From NCBI GenBank assembly GCA_003952965.2, contig CM025853.1, positions 14,989,540-15,053,539 of the forward strand: a stretch of DNA of 64,000 nt. Direction: 5' to 3'. This DNA is from Morella rubra. Its lineage: Eukaryota > Streptophyta > Magnoliopsida > Fagales > Myricaceae. Below the pieces are notes generated by a model, which saw only the letters and a program-made list of their open reading frames with translations, was not told the DNA's origin and did no database searches. A program made the position numbers and the translations under genes. Shown here piece after piece: positions 1 to 11,550 of the stretch (position 1 is the stretch's first letter; every line of letters starts with the position of its first letter).

Positions 1-1322
1 ATTTCCAATTCTTCTACCCTTAATTCACCATGCAAACCTAGATCCATAAAGGGCTGCAACCAAAATCAAACACCAAGGGTTCGGTTGCAACTCAGCAACC
101 TAAAACATGCCTAATTCCCATTCTCCTTGTTTCACAAAGCACAATCTCTTTATTCTCCAAGTATAGTCCAATCCCTTTAAGTGTTTAGCTTGCTGGTCTA
201 CCCACTTTACGTACATGCAAGATACCTACAGCAAGCTACCATCAAGAGAAACATGCAAGAAATAAGGCAGTGAACACATTCGGTCAACAGCAAGTGTTTT
301 CCCCAATTTCAACATCACCTACCCGGCCATGCATGTGCAAAACAAGTTTCAGCTCTTGCCTACACTTCACAACAGAAGCTATTCTCTTAAAAATCCCCTA
401 CTTTTACACAACTTACAGCAATATCATGGTTCTATAATCATCAAGCCAAAGTTATTGCATCATCCTTTCTTTTAGGCTTTCCAACAAACACTTTGCATGC
501 CTACCTTTCATTCCCAACTCATAACTCACTCAAATCCTAACATCAGCAAACTCAAATCCAACATGCAGCAAACAAAAACAGAGGATAGGAACCGAAACTA
601 ACTTCTAACAATTTACCCACACGAAAATTTTGAATCCAAATGTTAGATCCCCCTTTACCTTGGCTTATCTTGGTTTTCCCCTTCTTCTCTTCTCTCTTCT
701 CTCTTCTTCTCTTTCTTCTCTTCGGCTTCTTCCTTTCTCCTTCTTCTCCTTCTTCTCTTCTCTTCTTCTCTTCTCTCTTCTTCTCTTCGGGTGTGTGAGT
801 GAGTTAGGGCAAAAGAGTGAGGGAAGGGAGTGTGAAGTGTGCGGCAAAAAGGGGGTGGTTTAGGCGTGAAGTGTTTTGGGGGGAAAAGACAAGGCTGCCC
901 TCCCCCTTGTTTTCCCTCCTTCACGTGATTGCCCATTTTCTTTTCTTTTTCTTTTTTTTTCTGCCACTTCATTATTTTAACCCTAACATGCCTTTCACAC
1001 ATTTTTCAAGAGTCAAAGTCCCTAATTCAATTTCTTCCAAATATTGCAAACTTAGAGATATATTCCAACAATTAAAATGATTAGTTTAATTAATCCCAAA
1101 TACTCAAATTTAATACTATTAAAAATTGCAAACGATATAACATGTAAATCATAGCTAAAGATGCATAAAAATGCTAGGGGAACATTCCACCTAGACAAAA
1201 TCTTAGATTAATTTACCCATACATGCCTTTCTCAATAATTAGAGTAATACACACACACTTAAGGAGTCATAATTCTTTTTTTTTTTTTTTTACAATGATA
1301 GAAATAAGATCGGGGTCTCACA
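1..1322 (-). mobile_element. Probable Ty3/gypsy LTR, reverse orientation, runs off window start
   Basis: No gene is recognisable here. Read on the minus strand, the segment begins at 1,322 with TGTGAGACCCCG, a start common to plant gypsy LTRs, and continues through AT-rich sequence and a purine/pyrimidine-biased leader (about 655-1,000). The other end lies outside the window, so the LTR assignment rests on one motif and general composition. It could instead be a promoter and leader of a host gene. The open frames at 630-1,002 are products of the CT-rich tract and are not called. Confidence 0.35.
655..800. repeat. CT-rich low-complexity tract
   Basis: Runs of TTCTTCTC and TCTCTTC units occupy this stretch. 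They create spurious long open frames on both strands. Such tracts are common in plant leaders and LTRs. Confidence 0.8.
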
Positions 1323-1474
1323 CAATCCCTCACGAAATCATGGTAAAAGAAAATATTACTTGTTGCACAATCCTGCAGGAATGCATCATTTCTTTTATTG
1401 ATGGAATCTTCAAGATTCATAGCATCAAGACAAATCTTGTCATCAATAACCCAAGATCAATATTTAACAGAAAT

Positions 1475-3378
1475 TGTTGGAAATATGCTCTCAAAACCAG
1501 TTATTAAAATAATTATGAGATAATTATTTCTTTTTATCTTTACATGTATTTATTACATATTGGGTATAATGTTGTAATATAAGATGTTACACAATTATAT
1601 TGTTCAGTAAAATTGTAGAAAAGTCATGCCATGATTAATGAATCAAAAGGCGAGGAGTATGATTTTTCAATTCCTTGTTCACTTGACAATTATTCTAGAC
1701 TGAGGTACATAATCATGTACAAATAGGTCTACAATCGTTGTGCCCCTATTAAATAAAATGATGGACTCTTGAGGTAGTGACTTTAAGCAGACGAGTGGGT
1801 GCACTATAAGAGTACATGCATTGAACGAGATCAAATATGAATACCTTCTGGAAGTGATCACTGATATTGAGAAGGTATTAAGCACAATTAATTAATTGTA
1901 TTCTTAGACTTGGGAGATTTACGCAAGTCTGTTTTTTGTGTACTTGTGCCTTGACCGAGTCATTTGGTGATGATCTTTCTAGGTCAAATATTCCAGACAA
2001 TGTTGGGTCTTGTACATGATACATGGGCTTGTGTAAATGCTTAACAAGGAATCCACCAATCTCTTTGTGAGACAGTATATTCAGTATATTTGTATAGAGT
2101 TGGACTCGAAAAGAAATCACTGGCCAGTGGACTTTAGCAAAAATGTTTTTCGAAATTAATATATATATTATATATTTATTTGTGAAATTATTTTATGAAT
2201 AATTTAAGAGTCCAACGAATTAAAGATTGTGAATTAAGAATTATATGAACTAGGGGCTTAATCGGTGATATTATTTTGGTCCTATTAGCTCATGTGGAAT
2301 ATAGTATGGTAGAAGAATAAATAAACAAATAATTGTTAGCAAAAGGGATTTCACAAAAAAGAGTCTCACTATCTCGAGAGTCAATTGTGATATGTTAATG
2401 GACATGATCACAATTTGTTGAAGCCCATAAATTTAGAATATAGAATATAAGGGAGTTAAATGAAAAAGAGTTTTTTATGATGATCCTATGGCCAAGATTT
2501 GAGATCCCTAAAGATCCTAAGCATAAGCACTAGAGAAGCTCTGAGTAAGCCATTGTAAATAGCTCAGAACTTCATTTGAGAGAGAAGAAATCATTTTCTC
2601 GAGAATTGTTCTTTCTCTAAAAACTCTCTCTCTTGACTTCTCTCTCAAGAAATTTGCGCGTGTATCTGAAGGAGGCAGAATGCGGCTGCTTGATTTCAAC
2701 GATCCTAGCAAAAATTCACTGGCCTTTGATTTCTTTTCCAGTCCAACTCTATACAGATATACTGAATATACTATCTCATAAAGAGACTAGTGAATTCTTT
2801 GTTGAACATTTACACAAGCCCATGTATCATGTACAAGACCTAACATTGTCTGAAATATTTGATCTAGAAAGATTATCACCAAATGACTCGGTCAAGGCAC
2901 AAGTACACAACAAACAGACCTATATAAACCTTTCAAGTCTAAGGATACAATAAACTAATTGTGCTGAATACCTTCTCAACATCAGTGATCACTTCCAGAA
3001 GGTATTCATATTTGATCTCATTCAGTGCATGTACTCTTACAGGGCACCCACTCGTGTGCTTAAGGTCATTACCTCAATGACGGAGTCCATCATCTTATTT
3101 AATAGAGGCACAACAAGTGTAGACCTATTTGTACATGAATATTATGTACCTTAGTCTAAAACAACTGTCAAGTGAACAAGGAACCAAAAAGTCATACTCC
3201 TCGCCTTTTGATTTATTAATTATCGGCATGACTTTTCTACAATTTCACTTAATAATATAACTGTGTAACATCTTATGTTACAACATTATCCCGATAAGTA
3301 ATAAATACATGTGACGATAAAAGAAATAATTATCACATAATTATTATAATAACTGGTTTTGAGAGCATATTTCCAACA
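1475..3378. mobile_element. Palindromic copia LTR structure with 5-bp target duplication
   Basis: From 1,475 to about 2,704 the plus strand carries a nearly full-length LTR of the TGTTGGAAATATG family, the same family as 20,740-21,993. It then joins the reverse complement of the first ~660 bp of the same LTR, ending at 3,378 with CATATTTCCAACA. Both outer ends are therefore LTR 5' (U3) ends in opposite orientation. The whole block is flanked by GAAAT at 1,470-1,474 and 3,379-3,383. A normal solo LTR would end in its U5 terminus. It sits inside the gag of copia-2, so it is younger than that element. Confidence 0.75.
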
Positions 3379-3605
3379 GAAATATCAAGAGTCACAAATT
3401 CAAGATTTGTAGGATTCAACTTTGTCTATAACAAAGTAGATATTGAAAAACTTACCCGGTGATGAGAGTCTCGCACGGATAGCTTTTGATAATGAATTAA
3501 AAAAACCACAACCTTTGTTGATAACTCGATGACAATAGCTTCGGATGCCAATGAAGAAAAACACTAGGATTCCTTCACAATCGGTAGAGCTTCGTGATGA
3601 TAACG

Positions 3606-3913
3606 TGTTATAAAACTAAGGAGAAGATAACACTACGATCTTAAAAGCGTAGTAGAAGAAAATAAGACAAGAAAGAGGAGAGGAATAGTTCTTCAGGAAC
3701 TATGCTATATTGATTCAATATCTGTGTATTATTGTGTGTCTACAACTCATCTCAATACCCTTTATATAGGCATAGGGTCATAATGAGATACGTGGAATAC
3801 AAAGACATGGATGTTGCAAACTCAAAGGTCATAGGAGTTGAAAAACCAATAGGTGGGGAAAATCAATAGGCCGTTTAATGGTCATCCATAATTCTTAATA
3901 ATTATTCATAACA
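3606..3913 (-). repeat. LTR of copia-2
   Basis: A 308-bp LTR with inverted terminal hexamers TGTTAT/ATAACA. On the minus strand it contains a TATA-like CTATATAAAGG (around 3,762-3,772). The primer-site-like motif lies immediately inside at 3,589-3,605. No second LTR of this family is seen in the window. Confidence 0.6.
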
Positions 3914-4559
3914 CTCACCCTTTTTTCTAGCGTTTCAACTTTTCTCTCCTTTCTCTCTCTTTTCCTATCTCTCATCCTTTACACTCTTACCTTCTTAGAT
4001 TTTCTCTTATTTCTGTCTCTCTTCCTACCTCTCACTATTTACTCTCTTACTTTCCTAGATTTTGAACTCTCAGTCCCCTCTTTCCTTTCATTCTCTCTCC
4101 CACTATTTTACCCCATATACAGAAAATCACAAAGTCCATATTCAAAGCTTATTACAATAAACTTTTTGGCTTGCACACAAAAAAATCCTCTTCAAAGTGA
4201 GAATTCTAAAGGTTATTACATTTAATTATTATTATTATCTAATTAAAACATTATTGCTTTATGTTTATATGTGATAAACAAAGAAAAAAGTTTGTTGTAT
4301 TTCTTCTTTGTATTCAATTAACTAAATGTTGTGTTTTTTGCTCTTGCTTACTTTGGCTAGATTTTAACATTGCTTTGTGCCTGTGTCAATAATTTTATGA
4401 GTCTTTGAGTATGAGGTGCATCATTATCAAGTGTTATTAAACTTGTCTACCATATATAATTTATGTCAACAATTGCTAAAAATTGGGAAAAAAAAGTTTA
4501 TTATTTGGTTGAAAGATTGATTCAGCTAGTTTTAACTTTTTTAGTTTCAACTACAACAA
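3914..4559. other. Gene-free stretch with CT-rich imperfect tandem repeat
   Basis: No coding sequence is recognised. About 3,925-4,090 is pyrimidine-rich and repeats blocks such as CTCTTACTTTCCTAGATTTT and CTCTTACCTTCTTAGATTTT at a spacing of roughly 60-70 bp. The remainder is AT-rich and may be 3' sequence of the hAT relic to its right. Confidence 0.5.
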
Positions 4560-4880
4560 CTAAACAAGCTTTTTTTGTGATGAAAATTGTCAAGACAAGT
4601 TCGGAATAAGATGGACGATGATTTTATTGCAAATTATCTTGTTGTTTACATTGAGAAAGAAATTGCAGAAGATTTTTATACTGATATGATTATTGATGAC
4701 TTATCTTGATATAATGTTTTTTCCTTTTTAAATTTTAGAATATGTTATTACACTTTAACTATGCTTATTTTAATTATAATAAAAATTTGAAGATTTTATT
4801 TATTGCCTATGCTATTAGGATTTTTTAACAAACAAAAATTATATTTGGCCCCCCTAGGAGCCAATCCTGACTTCGTCCTT
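4560..4880 (+). pseudogene. hAT transposase C-terminal relic (zinc-finger MYM/TTF type)
   Basis: A short frame around 4,540-4,590 reads TTTTKQAFFVMKIVKT, matching the hAT dimerisation-domain signature (usual form ...TTERAFSAMKIVKTRLRNKM). After a one-base frame change the continuation from about 4,600 reads RNKMDDDFIANYLVVYIEKE and ends at a TGA near 4,708. This is the usual C-terminus of plant hAT transposases of the TTF-zinc-finger/ZMYM1-like group. The sequence near 4,850-4,880 (ggcccccctaggagcc) resembles the terminus common in such elements. The rest of the transposase is missing. Confidence 0.6.
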
Positions 4881-4911
4881 GAAGAGTTGGTCTACTTGCT
4901 TGTCCTCACAA

Positions 4912-5551
4912 TATGAATGGGAAAGAATTGCTGTTGAAGACACTGAACAAGTACGTTAGGATTGTGAGAACTGAGCATTGTTTTCTTCTATTTTAGGAGC
5001 TTGGCAATAGTGATAAGTGGCTTCAATGCCTTGAGGTTTACTTTGATAACTCTTTCAAGAAATTTTCTACAAATTTGAGCTTCTGGCTCGGTGAGATTTA
5101 GGCTTTATTTTTTTCTTCATACTGTGTGACTATTATGTTCCTAATATGTGTGCTTTGTGTATTTGATCATCTTACTCTATCCTATTTTGGAATGTCACGT
5201 TACCTATTAACAAATTTTCTTATTTCAAAAGTGTCACGTTGTTGTTCTAATTTCTCTAATTATTAGAGCTATATGATGCAGCCAGTAAAAGCTTTGGAGA
5301 AAGTACTTGGGTATTTTGAAAAGATGAAAGGAGTTGAGTAGGGTAAACCAAACACTGTAAAAACAACATTCTTTTTGAGAGGCTTCGCTCAAGCTTGAAA
5401 AGTGGATAAAGTCAATGCTTTGTATAAAGATGTTGATGATAGCATTGTTTCCCCTGATATTAACACATATAATGGTGTGATGGATGCATATAGGAAATAT
5501 GGGATCATTAGAGACATGGAATCTGTTCTTTCTCGCATGAAAAGTAAATAG
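4912..5551 (+). pseudogene. Pentatricopeptide-repeat protein pseudogene (EMB2453-like)
   Basis: Host-gene fragment. The first part (4,912-5,090) reads KELLLKTLNKYVRIVRTEHC, then ELGNSDKWLQCLEV. A second part (about 5,273-5,551) reads ALEKVLGYFEKMKGVE and then DINTYNGVMDAYRKYG with MESVLSRMKS, a typical pentatricopeptide repeat. From memory both match the plant PPR protein encoded at Arabidopsis At4g39620 (EMB2453), an organellar RNA-binding protein. An in-frame TAG at 4,994-4,996 replaces the first glutamate of the expected FEELG. Further stops follow VE (near 5,338) and AQA (near 5,397). The stretch 5,100-5,270 looks like retained intron, with gtgag at its start and attattag at its end. The gene stops after about two repeats. 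Not functional; family call firm, orthologue call less so. Confidence 0.7.
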
Positions 5552-6239
5552 TGTTGAGCTCAATGGTGGACGGCTCCTTGATCTCTTGCAATGGTGGAGA
5601 GCTTAACATGTTAAGAGAGGTGCAAATACTTTAGCGCACCATTTGGCATGTTGGGCTGTTGAACTCGTGGCAACTCGGCACCATAATCTTACAGAAGTGT
5701 TGCAAATCAATTTTGAAACCAGATTTTTCGTTACCATTGTACATTTTTGGTCACAGTGATAAGCACGTGAGCACACTCTTAATGCAAATACCAAATTGCC
5801 CCCATTCATTTCGAACCCCCCATGGCCTGAGAAAAAACAATGAATAAATAAAAAACGAGAGTTCATCACCAAGTGTGCTTTTCTGCAATAAGTGGTCCTC
5901 CGCATGAGGAAATGCATCGCTGCTCTTTATAGCCTATGAAACTGGGTAAGATAACAAAACTCGGAATAAAACAGAAATTATTAACAGAAGAATACAAGTG
6001 ATATCAATTTGTCTTCTTTCATAAGCTAGTTGTGCTCAATCAAGGAAACTGGTAGACCAAATGAAAGACAAGCGAAGATGGTACGCACTACAATTAGCTG
6101 GCTAAAGTGGAGTGAAACAAATGATGGTGTCTGTAACATGTTTTGCATGCCCTGCAAACCAAACACCAGGAATTCAAGTATCCAATCCTTGGAGTTTAAG
6201 AAAAGGGAAATTTATACCAAGATCAGGTAAGGTGTGCCA
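5552..6239. other. No recognised gene; probable 3' flank of the phosphatase fragment
   Basis: Nothing coding is recognised on either strand. The right part lies directly downstream of the stop codon of the minus-strand phosphatase exon and may be its 3' untranslated region. Confidence 0.4.
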
Positions 6240-6491
6240 TCAAACAGCTGATGAACCAGAATAAATCATCTTCAAAATCTGATTATGCAATTTTCCATTA
6301 GTCACCAGGATGCCACCTGAAGGGTATATAATTCTCCTGTGTATCTTTATCAGTAGCAAGGTCAACTTCACAACCTTCCTAGTAAGTCACCTTTCTCCCT
6401 GCTTCGTGCACACATACCATTGCAACAGCATGATCCCAAGCCTTGATAGTTTTTTGAGTTTTTGCTCGAAGAATAAAAATAGAAACCCTAC
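6240..6491 (-). pseudogene. Inositol-monophosphatase-family (PAP phosphatase-like) last-exon pseudogene
   Basis: Minus-strand host exon. It reads RVSIFILRAKTQKTIKAWDH then AVAMVCVHEAGRKVT, the family's C-terminal signature (W-D-H-A followed by E-A-G-G, whose Asp binds metal), and later GGILVTNGKLHNQIL, ending at a stop at 6,240-6,242. Plant mitochondrial PAP-specific phosphatase-like proteins end in this way. The exon is preceded by a good splice acceptor (minus-strand cttcag, 6,492-6,497). It is broken by an in-frame TAG at 6,379-6,381 (expected Asp/Trp-Glu-Gly region), a frame change near 6,317, and an Arg where the second Gly of EAGG is normal. The copia LTR starting at 6,513 lies in the adjoining intron, so earlier exons are cut off or lost. 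Confidence 0.65.
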
Positions 6492-6512
6492 CTGAAGCTA
6501 CCATCAAATACT

Positions 6513-7746
6513 TGTATAAGTGAAAGAGCGCGAAATGCATCGGAAAAGATCTTTGAATCAAAAGCAGCTCAAACATTCTGCCTCTTTTAGATCCACTCGC
6601 ATAGATTTTTCGAGAGCGAGAGAGAGTCTCAAATTAAAAAATGAATTTCTGAGCCTTTTACAATGGCTTGCCCAGAACTCAACCATGCTTATGCGTGGGA
6701 TTTTTAGGGATCTCAAATCTCGGTCGTATGATCGTCATGAAAAACTCTTTTTCATTAAACTCCCTTATATTCTGTAATCCAAATTTATGGCTTCTACAAA
6801 TTGTGATCATGTCCATTAACATATCACAATTGACCCCAGAGATAATGAGATTGTTTTTGTGAAATCCTTTTGCTAACAATTATATGCTTATTTATCCTTC
6901 CACCATACTATATTCCACATGAGCTAATAGAACCGGAATAATATCACCGATTAAGTCCTTTAGCTCATATAATTCTTAATTCTCAATCTGTGTCTAGTTG
7001 GACTCCCAAAAAATTTTCAAAAATCATTTTCGCAAATAATTATAAATATATATAAAAAAATCGTGAAAAACACTTTTCACAAAATCTTGTTGCGCAATTT
7101 TTTATTTAAGTCCAAACAATATATAGACATAATGAATATATTGCCTCATCAAGAGACTGGTGGATTCCATATTGAGCAATTATACAAATTCACTTACTAT
7201 GCACAAGGCCAACATTATCTGGAATATTTGATCTGCGAAGATCATCACCAAATGACTTAGTCAAAGCACAAGCACACAACAAGCAAACCTGCATAACTCT
7301 CTCAGGTCTAAGGACAACATAAGCTAATTGTGTTGAATACCATTCTCTACATCAGTGATCATTTCCAGAAGGTATTCATATTTGATCCCATTCAGTGCAT
7401 GTACTCTTACATTGCACCACTCGTCTGCTTAAAGTCACCACCTCAATGACGGAGTCCATCATTCTATCTTATAGAGGCACAACGAGTGTAGACTTATTTG
7501 TACATTATCATGTATCTTGGTCTAGAACAAAGTGTGTCAACAAGGATCCGAAAAATCATACTCCCCCTCCGATTCATTAATCATATTTTTATAATGTTAC
7601 TCAACAATATGACATCTAATGTCATTGTAAATATGACATCTTATGTCATTGCAAACCCAAAATAATATATACAAGTGATCAATCAAAAACAATAATTATC
7701 TCATAATTATTCAAAAATGTTTGGTTTTGAGGGCATACATCTAACA
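6513..7746 (-). repeat. 3' LTR of copia-1
   Basis: A 1,234-bp LTR reading on the minus strand from TGTTAGATGTATGCCCTC (ending at 7,746) to ...CTTATACA (starting at 6,513). It is a diverged member of the same family as 20,740-21,993, 1,475-3,378 and 36,178-37,092. The polypurine tract AAGTGGGAGAT abuts it at 7,747. Confidence 0.75.
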
Positions 7747-7763
7747 ATCTCCCACTTGCACTC
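7747..7763 (-). other. Polypurine tract of copia-1
   Basis: Minus strand reads GTGCAAGTGGGAGAT directly before the LTR start, the usual plus-strand primer position of plant copia elements. Confidence 0.7.
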
Positions 7764-7899
7764 AGAACCAATCAGACATGTATTTGACACCCATAGACTC
7801 TAAATGCTTCTCAAACACTTTCTGAGTCAACGGTTTAGTGAATGGGTCTTGCTATGTTCTCAGCTGATGCTATTTTAGCCATCACTACATCACCCCGAT

Positions 7900-8498
7900 T
7901 CACAATGTCACAGATAAGATGAAATTTTCTTTCTATATGTTTTGTCCTTTAATGAGCCCTAGGTTCCACTGCCTATGCTATAGCACCATTGTTATCACAA
8001 TAAATGGTGATCGGGGACTCTATCGAAGGGACAACTTCAAGCTCTTGCATGAATTTACGTATCCACAGCTTCCTTTGCAGATTTGCTGGCAGCAATATAT
8101 TCTGCCTCATGGTGGAGTCAGCAGTGGTGTTCTGCTTGAAACTTCTCCAACTCACTGCTCATTTACCCAATGTAAACATAAATCCATATGTAGATATTCT
8201 TTCATCAATATCTGATTGAAAATTTGAATCTGTGTATCCTTGGACAGTTAACATATCCTCTCCACCACACACTAGACAATAGTGTTTGGTTCTTCTCAAG
8301 TATTTGAGAATATGCTTGACTGTTGTCCAGTGCTCAGGGCCCGGGTCTGATTGATATCTACTCACAACACTAACTGCATGACTGATATCTGGCCTTGTAC
8401 AAAGCATTGCATACATGAGGCTTCCTACAACAGAAGCATAAGGAAACTTCCTCATCTTATCTCTCTCTTCTTGTGTCTTAGAGAGATGAATATTATGC
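7900..8498 (-). pseudogene. Copia-1 pol, 3' part (reverse transcriptase end and RNase H)
   Basis: Minus-strand coding relic with the copia hallmark VGSLMYAMLCTRPDISHAVS and RNase H residues toward 7,970 (YCDNNGAIA). It is part of copia-1 separated from the rest of pol by the hAT insertion. Broken; not a host gene. Confidence 0.75.
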
Positions 8499-8506
8499 CT
8501 AAAGGG
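8499..8506. repeat. 8-bp target duplication, left copy (CTAAAGGG)
   Basis: CTAAAGGG occurs here and again at 12,402-12,409, directly outside the TAGGGCTGTTCA ends of the hAT element. Eight bases is the hAT-specific duplication length. Confidence 0.9.
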
Positions 8507-9071
8507 TAGGGCTGTTCAACCCCGGTGTAGGTGCCGGTTTTGGCCAAAACCGGCACCTATACCGGATAAGCCGGTTTTTAAATAATTACCACCTACACCT
8601 ATACCGTTAAGGGCAAAAACCGGCTCTTAGCAGTGGCGGTTTTAGCGGTGGAGGTTTCCGGTTATCCTACGTTCATATTGGGCCATTTTTTTACCATTTT
8701 ACACACTTGGTCCAATGTATTTTTTTTTCTTTTTTCTTTTGGTCCATTAATCACATATCATTAAAATCTAAACTAATGAAATCCAAAATCAATAAAATTA
8801 AACATCATCTTAAAAATAAGATGAGAATTTAAAGTTCAAACTAATAAAATCTAAAATCAATAAACTTAGAGAACATCACAACGAGATGAGAATGTAAAGT
8901 CTCAACCAATAAAATAAAAAACAATAATCTTAGAGAAGTAATTGTAAGAACATCGTAAAGATGGGTAGCTCCTTCAAATCCCTACTCCTCGATCTCCGTC
9001 GCCAAGATAGGTAACTCTACACAATATAGTTAAATACACTAAGTTATAATTTATAAAAATAAAAATATTAT

Positions 9072-11254
9072 TCAAACTAATAAACTAACAAAAACAGAAA
9101 TAAAATTACCCGAGTCAATCGTATAAGTTTGTGGATCTTCTGTCATATCAGAAGTCATGTCGTCCTCCTCCACGATAGGATCACATCTCATCCAATTTTG
9201 AGCACAAATGAGACCTTCTGCAGTTTTTGGGGCCAATGAACTCAGAAAAGGATCCAATATCCGACCTCCAGTGCTAAATACTGACTCAGAAGGTACAGTA
9301 GTAATAGGAATTGCCAACACGTCTCGAGCTATGCGGGCAAGGATAGGATACTTATGAGAGTTAACGTTCCACCAAAGCAAAATTTTAAATGAAGGAGCCT
9401 TTGATTCAATTGACTCTGATAAATATCTCTCCACCTCAGATTTAGAGTCTGAAATTTGGCTAGCAGCCCTTACAAGATCAAACTCATCCCACTCCTCATT
9501 ATCCCCCATAGTCACACTATCACTGTCACCCACCTCCACGACACTACCATAGTTGCCATTGTTATATTCCATAAACAACCGTTCTAAAGTACCCTTCACA
9601 TTCAATACCATAATTTCGCCTTTCACTTCTCCCATTACTTTCTTAAACCAATAATTCAGTACAACCATCTTGTTTCTTGGATCAAGCAATGCTGCAACAA
9701 ATAAAAGTCTATTCACTATCATCAAATCACCCCAATACTTGTCATACTTCGTTTTCATGCGGGATGCCATCTCTTTAAGCAAAGTATCATTACTAGAAGA
9801 ATACTTGTCCAAATGGCTATGTATCTTAGCCAACTTCTCCAAGTACACATTAGCTGTAGACACATTTGATCCCGACATTCTTATTGTTACTTCATAAAAT
9901 AACTTCAAGAATTTTACAAAGTGACGGATGTGCTCCCAATCATCGAGTGTGGGGGGGCTAATCCTCTTCTCCCATGCCCCTCTTCACCCAAATACAATAT
10001 AAAATGCCCATCCTCATCCAACATCAACTCAAATACCTCTCGATACTTCAAAGCCACATCCAACATCAAATAAGTTGAGTTCCAACGAGTAGTAACATCA
10101 AGAGTCAAAAATTGAGTACATGTAATCTCTTTAATCTGCACACATTCTTTAAACTTGTCTAACCTTTGGGGTGATGACTTAACATACTTGATCATATTCC
10201 GAACCTTAGCAATTGACTTATCAACCTCTTTCATCCCCTCAGACACAATCAAATTCAAAATATGTGCACAACATCTCAAGTGTAGGAATTCATGGCCACA
10301 AACAATCCTCCCTACATCTAGAGTATCTTTTTGCAATTGCCTTCTCTTTAAATGGTCAATGGTAGTGTCATTAGAGGAGGCATTGTCAACTGTTATTGTA
10401 GGATCTTTTGTATCCCCCAATCATTCATACAATCTTCTATTTCCTTAGCAATACTAACCCCCTTATGATCTTGCACCCTCTAAAAGACAAAATTCTCTTC
10501 TGCAAGGTCCAATTAGCATCGATGAAGTGTCCAGTCACACACATATAATTAAAATTTTGAATCGATGTCCAAGTGTCTGTGGTAAAAGACACTCTATACC
10601 TATTCGATCGAATCAGATGCTTCAACTTCTCCTTCTCCTTCAAATAAAGTTTCATGCAAAGCCTCATAATTGTTATCTAGATGGCATTTTAAATCTAGGC
10701 TCCAGATAATGAATTAAATCCCTAAATCCATGTTTCTGAACTACAATAAAAGGCATCTCATCGATAATTATCATCCTAGCAATCAGATCTTTAATAGTCT
10801 TCTCACAAAACTTATGTGTCACCCCCATCGTTCCAACATCAGACCCCGTTGACTTCTCAGCATCGTGAGTCAAAAACATCTGCCCAACATCTAACTGACC
10901 CCCCTTTTTTCTCTTGAAATATGGACAAATATTGTGATGTTGCCATAACCCTGATGTCCCATTCTTGTGATGAGCCATAAAATCTTTTTTACAATAATTA
11001 CATTTTGCTTTAGGTGGATCAGAGTTAGGTACCTTGGTGTAGTGCAGCCATACATTAGAAGGATTTGAGTTTTTCCTCTTTTTGGGTTCAGGGCGTGGTG
11101 GTCGTCCACTTACATCACCTACACCCATTGACTCCATTGTCTCAGAATCCGGAGTGGACCCAACAACCGGACACGATACTGAGGGCGACATAGTAGTACC
11201 ACTACTACATGCAGCTGCAGATGACTGTGATTGTGGTGGAGTGTCCATCTGCAA
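9072..11254 (-). pseudogene. hAT transposase, BED zinc finger type, frameshifted
   Basis: Cut-and-paste transposase acting in the nucleus on the element's own ends. The first frame (11,254-10,673) has a basic KKRK at residues 58-61 and a BED finger (Cys85, Cys88, His106/107, Cys110). The second (10,667-10,437) has FTTDTWTS, the first catalytic Asp region of the RNase H-like fold. The third (10,420-9,914) has TVDNASSND, CCAHILNLIV and the TRWNSTY motif. The last (9,908-9,072) has LLDPRNK (75-81), IARDVLAIP and PSESVFSTGGRI (206-217), the C-terminal dimerisation domain. Frame changes fall between 10,673 and 10,667, within 10,437-10,420, and at about 9,911. Total coding length fits the family (about 650-700 residues). 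The start is the first Met upstream of the BED finger. Probably inactive but could be bound by a sister transposase. Confidence 0.85.
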
Positions 11255-11550
11255 ATTAACAACAGAGGGTTTAGCAGTGACACTAAATTAAATACAATCG
11301 TACGTTGATCACCAATATAAAAGCAATATCAACTCCAATATATCAAATTCAAAACATTGACTATATATCAATATGATACAACTTTCAAGTATAATTTATC
11401 AATATGATACGAATTCTCAAACTCAAACTATATAATTTAACACTTTATTCTCTTTCTATAATTTAACAAATTGTTCCCTAAAACAACTGTCTTTACATTT
11501 CATCAAACAATCAGTGTGCATTCTTAACATTATATTCAAATATTATAAAA

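Larger units (their letters stand above)
1323..3913 (-). mobile_element. Copia-2: broken Ty1/copia relic (LTR plus start of gag)
   Basis: Fossil copia element on the minus strand. Its LTR is 3,606-3,913 (308 bp, TGTTAT...ATAACA ends). Just inside it on the minus strand is CGTTATCATCACGA, the primer-site-like motif seen next to LTRs in one group of plant copia elements. A short gag-like region follows and is interrupted by the palindromic LTR structure at 1,475-3,378; gag-like sequence resumes at 1,469 and runs to about 1,323. Most of the element is missing. The clade is inferred from the LTR/primer junction and gag resemblance. Confidence 0.55.

Noticed and set aside
630-1002. Overlapping open frames on both strands
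   Set aside because: Products of a CT-rich tract (Ser/Leu/Phe on one strand, Arg/Glu/Lys on the other); no domain and no start context.
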